A stretch of DNA of 64,000 bases from Martinezella tropici (GTDB lineage Bacteria; Pseudomonadota; Alphaproteobacteria; Rhizobiales; Rhizobiaceae), in contig JUHI01000009.1 in NCBI GenBank assembly GCA_000799755.1, forward strand, positions 202,337-266,336, written 5' to 3'. Position 1 is the first letter of the stretch, and the number at the start of each line of letters is the position of its first letter. The position numbers and the translations under genes were made by a program. Positions 42,048 to 50,951 of this stretch are shown in pieces. The notes beneath the pieces are model-generated. The model made no database searches, had not been told where the DNA came from, and was given only the letters and a program-made list of their open reading frames with translations.

Positions 42048-43214
42048 ATGGCGGCAACACGCCTCTATCTCGACTGGAATGCTACCGCACCGCTCCATCC
42101 GGCGGCCCGCGAAGCCATGCTGCATGCGATGGATATTCAAGGCAACCCCAATTCTGTTCATGGCGAAGGTAGGGCGGCACGCGCAGCTGTCGAGGCCGCA
42201 CGCCGGCAGGTTGCAGCCCTCACGGGCGCCGAACCCGCCCATGTGGTTTTCACCAGCGGCGCCACCGAGGCGGCCAATATGGTGCTGACGCCGGAATTCC
42301 GCATGGGGCGGACGCCGCTTGCCGTGAGCCACCTCTATATATCGGCCATCGAGCATCCGGCCGTGCGGGAAGGTGGGCGATTTGCCAGGGACAATGTCAG
42401 CGAAATACCCGTGACATCGGACGGTACGGTCGATCTTGCTGCATTGGAGACCATATTATCAGCCCATGACAAGGCAAGCGGCCTGCCGATGGTCGCGATA
42501 ATGCTCGCCAACAACGAGACCGGAATTCTCCAGCCCGTCGCGGAAGCGGCGAAGCTTGTTCAGGCCGCGGGCGGTCTTTTCGTGGTGGATGCCGTTCAGG
42601 CGGTCGGCCGGGTGTCGCTTAATATCAATGCGATCGGCGCGGATTTCCTTATCGTGTCCTCGCACAAGATCGGTGGGCCGAAGGGTGTCGGCGCTCTCGT
42701 CTCGCGCGGCGAGGTGTTGATGCCGAAGCCGTTGATCCATGGCGGCGGTCAGGAAAAGGGCCATCGCTCGGGCACGGAAAATACGCTTGCCATCGTCGGA
42801 TTCGGCGCGGCGGCAGAGGCCGCCGCCCTAGGTCTCGATGCTCGCAATGCTGCGATCGCTTCATTGCGGGATCGGCTGGAAGCGGGGATGGAGCTTGCAG
42901 CGCCGGATGTCATTATTCACGGCAAAGGCGGCGCACGTATTCCGAACACAAGCTTCTTCACGCTGCCGGGATTGAAATCCGAAACTGGGCAGATCGCCTT
43001 CGATCTTGAAGGCGTCGCCATATCAGCCGGCTCGGCCTGCTCCTCAGGCAAGGTCGGCGAAAGCCATGTGCTGGTGGCGATGGGATGCGACCCGAAACTC
43101 GGGGCTCTCCGTATTTCGCTGGGGCCGACCACAACCGAAGCGGACATCGATCGCGCAATCGCTGCGTTTGCCCGCATTGCGGGAAGACGCAAGCTGGCGG
43201 GTGCGGCGGCCTGA
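42048..43214 (+). CDS. Cysteine desulfurase, IscS/NifS class
   Basis: A 388-residue PLP enzyme that takes sulfur from cysteine for Fe-S clusters. The PLP lysine is in IVSSHKIGGPKGVGAL. The active Cys lies in the extended class I loop ISAGSACSSGKVGESH, which differs from the SufS protein encoded by the fifth gene of the same operon. It is first in the operon, 147 bases ahead of sufB. In rhizobia the corresponding gene has been called sufS2. Confidence 0.93.
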   Translation: MAATRLYLDWNATAPLHPAAREAMLHAMDIQGNPNSVHGEGRAARAAVEAARRQVAALTGAEPAHVVFTSGATEAANMVLTPEFRMGRTPLAVSHLYISAIEHPAVREGGRFARDNVSEIPVTSDGTVDLAALETILSAHDKASGLPMVAIMLANNETGILQPVAEAAKLVQAAGGLFVVDAVQAVGRVSLNINAIGADFLIVSSHKIGGPKGVGALVSRGEVLMPKPLIHGGGQEKGHRSGTENTLAIVGFGAAAEAAALGLDARNAAIASLRDRLEAGMELAAPDVIIHGKGGARIPNTSFFTLPGLKSETGQIAFDLEGVAISAGSACSSGKVGESHVLVAMGCDPKLGALRISLGPTTTEADIDRAIAAFARIAGRRKLAGAAA

Positions 43215-43227
43215 GGGCCACAATTTT

Positions 43228-43309
43228 GCGGAAACCGAAATTTCCGCTTGCCAAGCGGGGTGAAAAGTCCCTTTTGGCCGACTACATAGGGGGCAGACAT
43301 AAGTCTGCC
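43228..43309 (+). promoter_or_regulatory. Two hairpins between the first desulfurase gene and sufB
   Basis: GCGGAAA-CCGAAA-TTTCCGC (43228-43247) and GGCAGAC-ATAA-GTCTGCC (43292-43309) are perfect 7-bp stems in the 146-base gap. No T run follows either. They may mark mRNA processing or stability control that sets different levels of the first desulfurase and SufB; a TTGACA at 43316-43321 lacks a matching -10. Confidence 0.4.
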
Positions 43310-43360
43310 GCAACGTTGACAAGCTGCCGGACCTTGGATCCGGCGAGATTGGAGAACGAA

Positions 43361-44830
<1,470 letters not shown>

Positions 44831-44901
44831 CGCACACGAACCTGAAATAGCTTTGGCGCGCCACGCGCGCCGCACACTCATTCCTGCGATAGGATACTAA
44901 A

Positions 44902-45657
44902 ATGCTTGAAATCAAGAACCTGCACGCTCGTATCGCCGAAGACGGCACCGAGATCATCCGCGGCCTGAACCTGACCGTGAAGGCAGGCGAAGTTGCCGCC
45001 ATCATGGGCCCGAACGGCTCCGGCAAATCGACGCTCTCCTACATTCTCGCCGGCCGCAGCGACTATGAAGTCACCGAGGGTGACATCCTCTATAACGGCG
45101 AGAGCATTCTCGAGCTCGACGCTGCCGAGCGCGCCTCCAAGGGTATCTTCCTGGCCTTCCAGTACCCGGTCGAAATCCCCGGCGTTGCCACCATGCAGTT
45201 CCTGAAGGTGGCGCTGAACGAGCAGCGCAAGGCGCGTGGCGAAGACGAACTGACGACGCCGGATTTCATCCGCCGCGTCAAGGATGCTGCCGGCAAGCTG
45301 CAGATCAACATGGACATGTTGAAGCGCCCGCTGAACGTCGGCTTCTCCGGCGGTGAGAAGAAGCGCGCTGAAATCCTGCAGATGGCGCTGCTCGAGCCGA
45401 AGCTTTGCGTGCTCGATGAAACCGATTCCGGCCTCGACATCGATGCGCTGAAGATCGTGGCCGATGGCGTCAACGCGCTGCGTTCGCCCGATCGCGCCGT
45501 GATCGTCATCACCCATTACCAGCGCCTGCTCGACTACATCGTTCCGGACACCGTTCACGTCCTCTACAAGGGCCAGGTGATCAAGTCCGGCGACAAGACG
45601 CTGGCGCATGAACTCGAAGCCAACGGCTATGCCGACATCATCGGCGCTGCAGCCTGA
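44902..45657 (+). CDS. sufC: Fe-S cluster assembly ATPase SufC
   Basis: A 251-residue ABC-type ATPase of the soluble SufBCD complex. Walker A is GPNGSGKST, the signature NVGFSGGEKKRAEIL, and Walker B CVLDETDSGLDID, followed by THYQRLLDYI. ATP hydrolysis drives scaffold rearrangement during cluster assembly. AGGA precedes the ATG at 44902. Confidence 0.98.
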   Translation: MLEIKNLHARIAEDGTEIIRGLNLTVKAGEVAAIMGPNGSGKSTLSYILAGRSDYEVTEGDILYNGESILELDAAERASKGIFLAFQYPVEIPGVATMQFLKVALNEQRKARGEDELTTPDFIRRVKDAAGKLQINMDMLKRPLNVGFSGGEKKRAEILQMALLEPKLCVLDETDSGLDIDALKIVADGVNALRSPDRAVIVITHYQRLLDYIVPDTVHVLYKGQVIKSGDKTLAHELEANGYADIIGAAA

Positions 45658-45679
45658 TCGAGGCGGAAAGGACACGTCG

Positions 45680-46954
45680 ATGAACATTCAGACGACGAAC
45701 CGCCTGACGTCAGCCGAGACGGCGCTGATCGAGGCGTATAACGACCAGATGGGCGATCTGCCCGGCGATGGCGAAGTCTTCGCCGTCCGCGACCGCCTGC
45801 TGGACGAGCTGAAGACCGCAGGCCTGCCGACGCGCCGCGTCGAGGCCTGGCATTACACCGATTTCAAGAACCTGCTGCGTCTGGTGCCGAGCGATATCGG
45901 CAAGGGCCTCGCCGCCGCGCTGCCGCCGATGGTCGAAGGATCTTCGGTCGTTACCCTTCTCCAGGGCAAGGCGAGCGAAAAGGCCGCTGTCAAGAATCTG
46001 ACAATTGGCCGCTATGCCGATAGCCTGATCAACGGCACGGCCGCTGTCGGTCTCGAAGCGCTCGGCAACGACGACGCTATCGGCCGCATCAATGCGAGCT
46101 TCGTGCGCGACGGTTACGTCATCGATTTCCCCGATGGCACCGAACTCGACGTGCCTCTGGAAGTGCAGTTCGTGCATGCCGGCGGACAGATTCACAGCCG
46201 TCTTCCGATTTCCTTCGGCGCCGACGTCAAGGCGACCTTCATCGAGCGTCACCACGCGGTCGAAGGCGCGGCTGCGCTGGTTTCCTCGGTCAGCGAAGTC
46301 AAGATCGGCAAAGGCTCTGAAATCACCTGGATCATCCTGCAGGAGCAGGGCAGCGAGGACACGCATCTCGGTCAGCTTCGCATCGATCTTGGGGAAGATG
46401 CCAAGCTGAAACTGTTTGTCATCAACGCCGGCGGCAAGCTTGTTCGTCAGGAGCTGTACATCAAGGTATCGGGTGAGGGCGCCGATCTGACGCTTCGCGG
46501 CATCAATCTGCTCGGTGGCGATACCCATACGGACGTGACGATGGTGCTCGGCCATGATGTTCCGAACACCGGTTCCACGGAAGTCATCCGCAATGTGGTG
46601 TTCGATCGCGCACGCGGCGTCTTTCAGGGCATGATCCGGGTCGCACCGGATGCGCAGAAGACCGACGCCAAGATGGCCTGCAACACGCTGCTGATGTCCG
46701 ACGATGCCGAGTTTTCGGTAAAGCCCGAGCTCGAAATCTTCGCCGACGACGTGCAGTGCGGCCATGGCGCCACTGTCGCCGATATCGACAAGAACCATCT
46801 CTACTATCTGATGGCGCGCGGTATTCCGGAGAACAAGGCTCGCGCCATGCTGGTCAATGCCTTCGTGGCCGAGATCGTCGAGGAACTGGAAGACGAAGCC
46901 CTGGTCGAGGCGCTGGAAGGCGTTATCTCCGCCTGGCTGGAAAAGCACGCCTGA
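45680..46954 (+). CDS. sufD: Fe-S cluster assembly protein SufD
   Basis: A 424-residue SufD, the partner of SufB. The N-terminal GLPTRRVEAWHYTDFKNLL and C-terminal VADIDKNHLYYLMARGIPENKARAMLVNAFVAEIVE (shown in parts) are typical, and HGATVADID carries the cluster-region His. The ATG at 45680 gives a normal start; a frame from 45608 overlaps sufC. Confidence 0.97.
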   Translation: MNIQTTNRLTSAETALIEAYNDQMGDLPGDGEVFAVRDRLLDELKTAGLPTRRVEAWHYTDFKNLLRLVPSDIGKGLAAALPPMVEGSSVVTLLQGKASEKAAVKNLTIGRYADSLINGTAAVGLEALGNDDAIGRINASFVRDGYVIDFPDGTELDVPLEVQFVHAGGQIHSRLPISFGADVKATFIERHHAVEGAAALVSSVSEVKIGKGSEITWIILQEQGSEDTHLGQLRIDLGEDAKLKLFVINAGGKLVRQELYIKVSGEGADLTLRGINLLGGDTHTDVTMVLGHDVPNTGSTEVIRNVVFDRARGVFQGMIRVAPDAQKTDAKMACNTLLMSDDAEFSVKPELEIFADDVQCGHGATVADIDKNHLYYLMARGIPENKARAMLVNAFVAEIVEELEDEALVEALEGVISAWLEKHA

Positions 46955-46969
46955 TTGGAGGCAAAGCTC

Positions 46970-48211
46970 GTGGACAAGATCATGCCGGCAACGGCCTATG
47001 ACGTCGAAGCCATTCGCCGGGATTTCCCGATCCTGGCGAAAACGGTGCACGGCAAGCCGCTGGTCTATCTCGACAACGGCGCCTCCGCGCAGAAGCCGCA
47101 GGTCGTCATCGATGCCATCTCGCATGCCTATTCCAACGAATATGCGAATGTGCATCGCGGCCTGCACTTCCTCTCCAATGCGGCGACGGAAGCCTATGAG
47201 GCGGCTCGTGAAAAGGTGCGCCGCTTCCTGAATGCGCCGTCGGTCGACGATATCGTCTTCACCAAGAACTCCACGGAGGCGATCAATACGGTCGCCTATG
47301 GTTGGGGTATGCCGAAGATTGGTGAGGGTGATGAGATCGTCGTCTCCATCATGGAGCATCACTCCAACATAGTTCCCTGGCATTTCATCCGGGAGCGGCA
47401 GGGCGCCAAGCTCGTCTGGGTGCCTGTCGATGACGAAGGCGCGTTCCATATCGAGGATTTCGAGAAGAGCCTCACCGAGCGCACCAAGCTTGTTGCCATT
47501 ACCCATATGTCGAACGCGCTCGGAACCGTCGTTCCGGTGAAGGAAGTGTGCCGCATCGCCCATGAGCGCGGCATTCCCGTCCTGATCGACGGCTCGCAGG
47601 GTGCCGTGCATATGCCCGTCGACGTGCAGGATATCGATTGCGACTGGTACGTCATGACCGGTCACAAGCTCTACGGCCCCTCGGGCATCGGCGTGCTCTA
47701 TGGCAAGAAGGAGCGGCTTACCGAGATGCGGCCGTTCCAGGGCGGCGGCGAGATGATTTTCGACGTCACCGAGGAAAACGTCACCTATAATGAGCCGCCG
47801 CACCGCTTCGAAGCGGGCACGCCGCCGATCGTGCAGGCGATCGGCCTCGGCTACGCGCTCGATTACATGGACAGCATCGGCCGCGAGGCTATTGCGCGTC
47901 ATGAGGCCGATCTGGCTGCCTATGCGGCGGAAAGGCTGCGGGATATCAATTCCCTGCGCGTAATCGGTACTGCGCCCGGCAAGGGCGGCATCTTCTCCTT
48001 CGAACTTGCGGGAATTCATTCCCACGACGTTTCGATGGTGATCGACCGGCAGGGTGTTGCGGTTCGTGCCGGCACCCATTGCGCCCAGCCTCTCTTGAAA
48101 CGCTTCGGCGTCACCTCCACATGCCGTGCATCGTTCGGCATGTACAATACGCGCGCCGAGGTGGATGCCTTGGCCGACGCACTGGAATATGCACGGAAAT
48201 TCTTTGCCTGA
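46970..48211 (+). CDS. sufS: Cysteine desulfurase SufS
   Basis: A 413-residue class II desulfurase. It starts DVEAIRRDFPIL, has the PLP lysine in VMTGHKLYGPSGIGVLYG, and the active Cys in VRAGTHCAQPLLKRFG. It should feed sulfur to SufBCD; no SufE or SufU partner is in the window. GTG at 46970 has GGAGG eight bases upstream and is preferred over TTG at 46955. Confidence 0.97.
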   Translation: MDKIMPATAYDVEAIRRDFPILAKTVHGKPLVYLDNGASAQKPQVVIDAISHAYSNEYANVHRGLHFLSNAATEAYEAAREKVRRFLNAPSVDDIVFTKNSTEAINTVAYGWGMPKIGEGDEIVVSIMEHHSNIVPWHFIRERQGAKLVWVPVDDEGAFHIEDFEKSLTERTKLVAITHMSNALGTVVPVKEVCRIAHERGIPVLIDGSQGAVHMPVDVQDIDCDWYVMTGHKLYGPSGIGVLYGKKERLTEMRPFQGGGEMIFDVTEENVTYNEPPHRFEAGTPPIVQAIGLGYALDYMDSIGREAIARHEADLAAYAAERLRDINSLRVIGTAPGKGGIFSFELAGIHSHDVSMVIDRQGVAVRAGTHCAQPLLKRFGVTSTCRASFGMYNTRAEVDALADALEYARKFFA

Positions 48212-48222
48212 GGAGGCAAGCG

Positions 48223-48603
48223 ATGTCACTCGACGAAAGCGAACAGAAGATCGATGTGCGCGACGGGATCGTGCATTCCAGCATTCCGGAAGATGAGCTG
48301 GCGCGCCTCAGCGACGACATCATCTCCGCGCTGAAGACGGTCTACGATCCGGAAATTCCCGCCGATATCTTCGAACTCGGCCTGGTCTACAAGATCGATA
48401 TCGAGGACGACCGCATGGTGAAGATCGTCATGACGCTCACCGCGCCCGGTTGCCCGGTTGCCGGTGAAATGCCCGGCTGGGTGGAAAATGCCGTCGGCGC
48501 CGTCGAAGGCGTCTCCGGCGTCGACGTCAGCATGACCTTCGATCCTCCGTGGACGCCGGATCGCATGTCGGAAGAAGCGCAGGTCGCCGTCGGCTGGTAT
48601 TGA
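48223..48603 (+). CDS. sufT: SUF system assembly protein SufT (DUF59/MIP18)
   Basis: A 126-residue protein with the DUF59 core: ALKTVYDPEIPADIFELGLVY, then MTLTAPGCPVAGEMPGWVE with the conserved Cys, and TFDPPWTPDRMSEEA. SufT-type proteins help cluster maturation. AGGAGG lies ahead of the ATG, 11 bases after sufS. Confidence 0.95.
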   Translation: MSLDESEQKIDVRDGIVHSSIPEDELARLSDDIISALKTVYDPEIPADIFELGLVYKIDIEDDRMVKIVMTLTAPGCPVAGEMPGWVENAVGAVEGVSGVDVSMTFDPPWTPDRMSEEAQVAVGWY

Positions 48604-48679
48604 AGCTTTAGGCCGCCGGCTTTACATTGAGACTCGAAGCGCCGGATCTTGACCCCGGTTGCGGAAGGAGAATGAGCCC

Positions 48680-49069
48680 ATGGGCTTTGCAATCATGAGC
48701 ATGACGGATGCGGCGGCGAGCCGCGTCAAGGCAATCGTCGAGAATTCCGGTCCCGATGCCAAGGGCGTTCGCGTCGGCATCAAGAAGGGCGGCTGCGCCG
48801 GCATGGAATATACCATCGACCTGGTAACAGAGCCGAACGCGAAGGACGATCTGATCGAGCGCGATGGCGCCAGGGTCTGGGTCGAGCCTTCGGCCGTACT
48901 CTATTTGCTCGGCACGGAAATGGGTTTCGAAGTCACCACGCTGCGCTCCGGCTTCATTTTCACCAATCCGAACCAGACATCGGCCTGCGGCTGCGGTGAA
49001 TCCGTCGAATTGAAGCCCGCAGATCTTGCTGCCCTGGCTGCTCAACGTCAGGCAGCGCAACCCGCTTAA
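48680..49069 (+). CDS. sufA: A-type Fe-S carrier SufA
   Basis: A 129-residue A-type carrier with the three conserved Cys in GGCAGMEY and ACGCGES. It passes clusters from the scaffold to apo-proteins. The ATG at 48680 has AAGGAG about nine bases upstream. It is the last gene of the operon, with a hairpin after it. Confidence 0.96.
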   Translation: MGFAIMSMTDAAASRVKAIVENSGPDAKGVRVGIKKGGCAGMEYTIDLVTEPNAKDDLIERDGARVWVEPSAVLYLLGTEMGFEVTTLRSGFIFTNPNQTSACGCGESVELKPADLAALAAQRQAAQPA

Positions 49070-49102
49070 AGCCGGGTCACCGTATTTTCCCTCGCTGCAT
49101 TT

Positions 49103-49122
49103 CGTGCTTTTATCGAAGCACG
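49103..49122 (+). terminator. Hairpin after sufA
   Basis: CGTGCTT and AAGCACG form a 7-bp stem with a 6-base loop 34 bases after the sufA stop. TTTGTTTG follows after about 7 bases. A weak terminator is likely. Confidence 0.4.
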
Positions 49123-49183
49123 CCTCGGTTTGTTTGCCGCCTCCCTGGCTTCCGGCTTTGCCGGGTAATATCGAAGGCAGGCA

Positions 49184-49888
49184 ATGGGGGACCTTATGGC
49201 GGCTGCGGCGTGGGTTTACACATTGATTCCGGCTGGCGCTGCCATTGCTGGCGCTGCCGTCGCGGTGAATACGCGGCCAGGGCCCAATCTTGTCAGTGCC
49301 ATCCAGCACTTTGCGGCCGGCGTCGTCTTTGCCGCGGCCGCCGGTGAAATCCTGCCCGATGTCATGCATCGAGGTTCTCCCTTAGCGACGGTCATTGGCG
49401 GCGCCATCGGTGTTGGCGTCATGCTGCTGGTCAAGCAACTGGAAAACTGGGCCAAGGGACCGGTTGGACTGCTGGCAGCCATCGGCATCGACATCCTGAT
49501 CGACGGCCTCGTGCTCGGCATCGGGTTTGCAGCCGGGCCGAAGGTCGGCCTGCTGCTGACGATCGCCCTGACGATCGAGGTGTTGTTCCTTGGTCTGACC
49601 GTGGCGAACGAGCTTGGCGAGAGCGTGCGCTCCCGTGCCAAAATCGTCGCAATCACCGCGGCGCTAGCGCTGCTGTTGCCGATCGGCGCGCTGCTCGGGA
49701 CGCCGATCGCCTTGTTGCCCGACCCGATACTGACCGGATTCTTCGCGTTCGGGCTAATCGCACTGCTCTATCTCGTCACGGAAGAATTATTGGTCGAGGC
49801 CCACGAAACACCTGATCGTCCTTGGGTGACGGCGATGTTCTTCGCGGGCTTTCTGGTGCTTCTTCTGCTCGAAGAGGCGATCGGTTAG
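49184..49888 (+). CDS. ZIP family metal transporter
   Basis: A 234-residue protein with about eight membrane segments. The ZIP metal path is suggested by HFAAGVVFAAAAGEILPD, DILIDGLVLGIG, and EELLVEAHE. ZIP members bring Zn2+, Fe2+ or Mn2+ into the cytoplasm; some members act differently, and the metal here is not known. It lies downstream of sufA but behind a hairpin, so co-transcription is uncertain. Confidence 0.85.
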   Translation: MGDLMAAAAWVYTLIPAGAAIAGAAVAVNTRPGPNLVSAIQHFAAGVVFAAAAGEILPDVMHRGSPLATVIGGAIGVGVMLLVKQLENWAKGPVGLLAAIGIDILIDGLVLGIGFAAGPKVGLLLTIALTIEVLFLGLTVANELGESVRSRAKIVAITAALALLLPIGALLGTPIALLPDPILTGFFAFGLIALLYLVTEELLVEAHETPDRPWVTAMFFAGFLVLLLLEEAIG

Positions 49889-49915
49889 CGGCGCTTCCAG
49901 GGTCAGTTGTCGTTC

Positions 49916-50182
49916 TTAATTTGCAGCCGGCACCGGCGTCAGCTTGAGCCCCAGTGCCTTGACAACTTTCAGGATCGTCGCGAATTCCGGATTTCCATCT
50001 CCGCTCAGTGCACGGTAGAGCGCCGAGCGGTTCATGCCGACGTCCTTGGCGAGCTTGCTCATGTTGCGCATGCGGGCGACTTCACCCAATGCCTTCGCGA
50101 TGGAGGCCGGATCATCCGTTTCGAAGGCGGCTGCGATGTAAGTGTCGGGATTGTCGGTGCTCAGGGAAATCTCCTTGTTCAT
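49916..50182 (-). CDS. HigA-like addiction module antidote protein (orphan)
   Basis: An 88-residue protein with a C-terminal helix-turn-helix (about 35-80, MSKLAKDVGMNRSALYRALS) and the ending GNPEFATILKVVKALGLKLTP typical of the HI1420-type antidote family. The usual partner is a killer gene immediately upstream. Here the upstream gene is an alpha/beta hydrolase ending one base before the ATG, and no toxin-like ORF is visible nearby. Coupling to the hydrolase is very tight. Confidence 0.9.
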   Translation of the reverse strand: MNKEISLSTDNPDTYIAAAFETDDPASIAKALGEVARMRNMSKLAKDVGMNRSALYRALSGDGNPEFATILKVVKALGLKLTPVPAAN

Positions 50183-50183
50183 G

Positions 50184-50804
50184 TCATATGCCTTTCCGTA
50201 TGAGCCAATCGCGGATAATGCCGATCTCGTCCTGATGCAGGTCGTGTCCGGTCGCCAGCACATGTGCGCTGATATCCGCACCGGCATTTGCAAATTGATT
50301 TTTCATGATTTCAGCATCACCAGGCTCGCGGCGCTGGTCGTGTTCGCCCGAGGTGATCAGGACAGGCAATGCGGCGAGTGGCGGAAAATCCGCATTCGGA
50401 TTCGGCGAAAGCGGTCGCATCAAAATCGCGGCGGATACCAGTCGAGGCTGCCGAAATAGGATCGAAGCGGCCATGATGGCGCCATTTGAAAAGCCGAGCA
50501 GTATGGGCGGCCGCTCGAGCAGATTTTCTTCCAATGCTCTTGCGAGGAACCTGCAAATATCGTCGGTTCGCCTGTCGAGATCTGCGTGGTCCAGACTCCG
50601 ATCCGGATTGCGGCGGAAGAAGGCAAAGCCCGATTCCCAAACCACCGGACCGCGTAGCGCCATGTAAGGTCGCTGCGGCGCGACAGCGTCGGCAAGAGGG
50701 ATAAGCGAGGTTTCGTCTCCGCTGCTGCCATGCAAGAGAAGCAATGGGGAGGAAGAGTATTCGGCTCGCCCGTTGACGAAATGAATTTCCGGCTGTTCCG
50801 GCAT
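50184..50804 (-). CDS. Alpha/beta hydrolase, phospholipase/carboxylesterase-like
   Basis: A 206-residue esterase-like protein. The oxyanion region is LLLLHGSSGDETSL, the nucleophile is in LLGFSNGAIMA, the acid is in ITSGEHDQRR and the His in ATGHDLHQDE. It resembles the YpfH/carboxylesterase group. The ATG at 50804 was chosen because the strong gcvP terminator lies upstream of it (50839-50876), inside the longer frame to 50840. The antitoxin gene follows after one base. Confidence 0.85.
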   Translation of the reverse strand: MPEQPEIHFVNGRAEYSSSPLLLLHGSSGDETSLIPLADAVAPQRPYMALRGPVVWESGFAFFRRNPDRSLDHADLDRRTDDICRFLARALEENLLERPPILLGFSNGAIMAASILFRQPRLVSAAILMRPLSPNPNADFPPLAALPVLITSGEHDQRREPGDAEIMKNQFANAGADISAHVLATGHDLHQDEIGIIRDWLIRKGI

Positions 50805-50838
50805 AAGTCTGAATTCCAGGCCCCGTTGCCGCGTCATC

Positions 50839-50876
50839 AAAAACGCCGCGCATCCTTTCGGACACGCGGCGTTTTC
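50839..50876 (-). terminator. Intrinsic terminator of the gcv operon
   Basis: AAAACGCCGCG and CGCGGCGTTTT form an 11-bp stem with a 14-base loop, followed on the minus strand by a run of T. It lies about 76 bases after the gcvP stop and separates gcvTHP from the hydrolase/antitoxin pair. Confidence 0.8.
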
Positions 50877-50951
50877 TTAGACAAGTTTCGCAATAGATTT
50901 ATGTCTATTGCCTGCGAAGCGACTGAACCGCTTCGCTTTTTGGCAAAAATC

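Noticed and set aside
43316..43344. Internal promoter before sufB (TTGACA)
   Set aside because: No reasonable -10 element at 16-18 bases downstream.
45710..48229. An 839-residue open frame antisense to sufD and sufS
   Set aside because: It mirrors two well-conserved enzymes and has low-complexity, His/Asp/Arg-rich content typical of antisense frames in GC-rich DNA.
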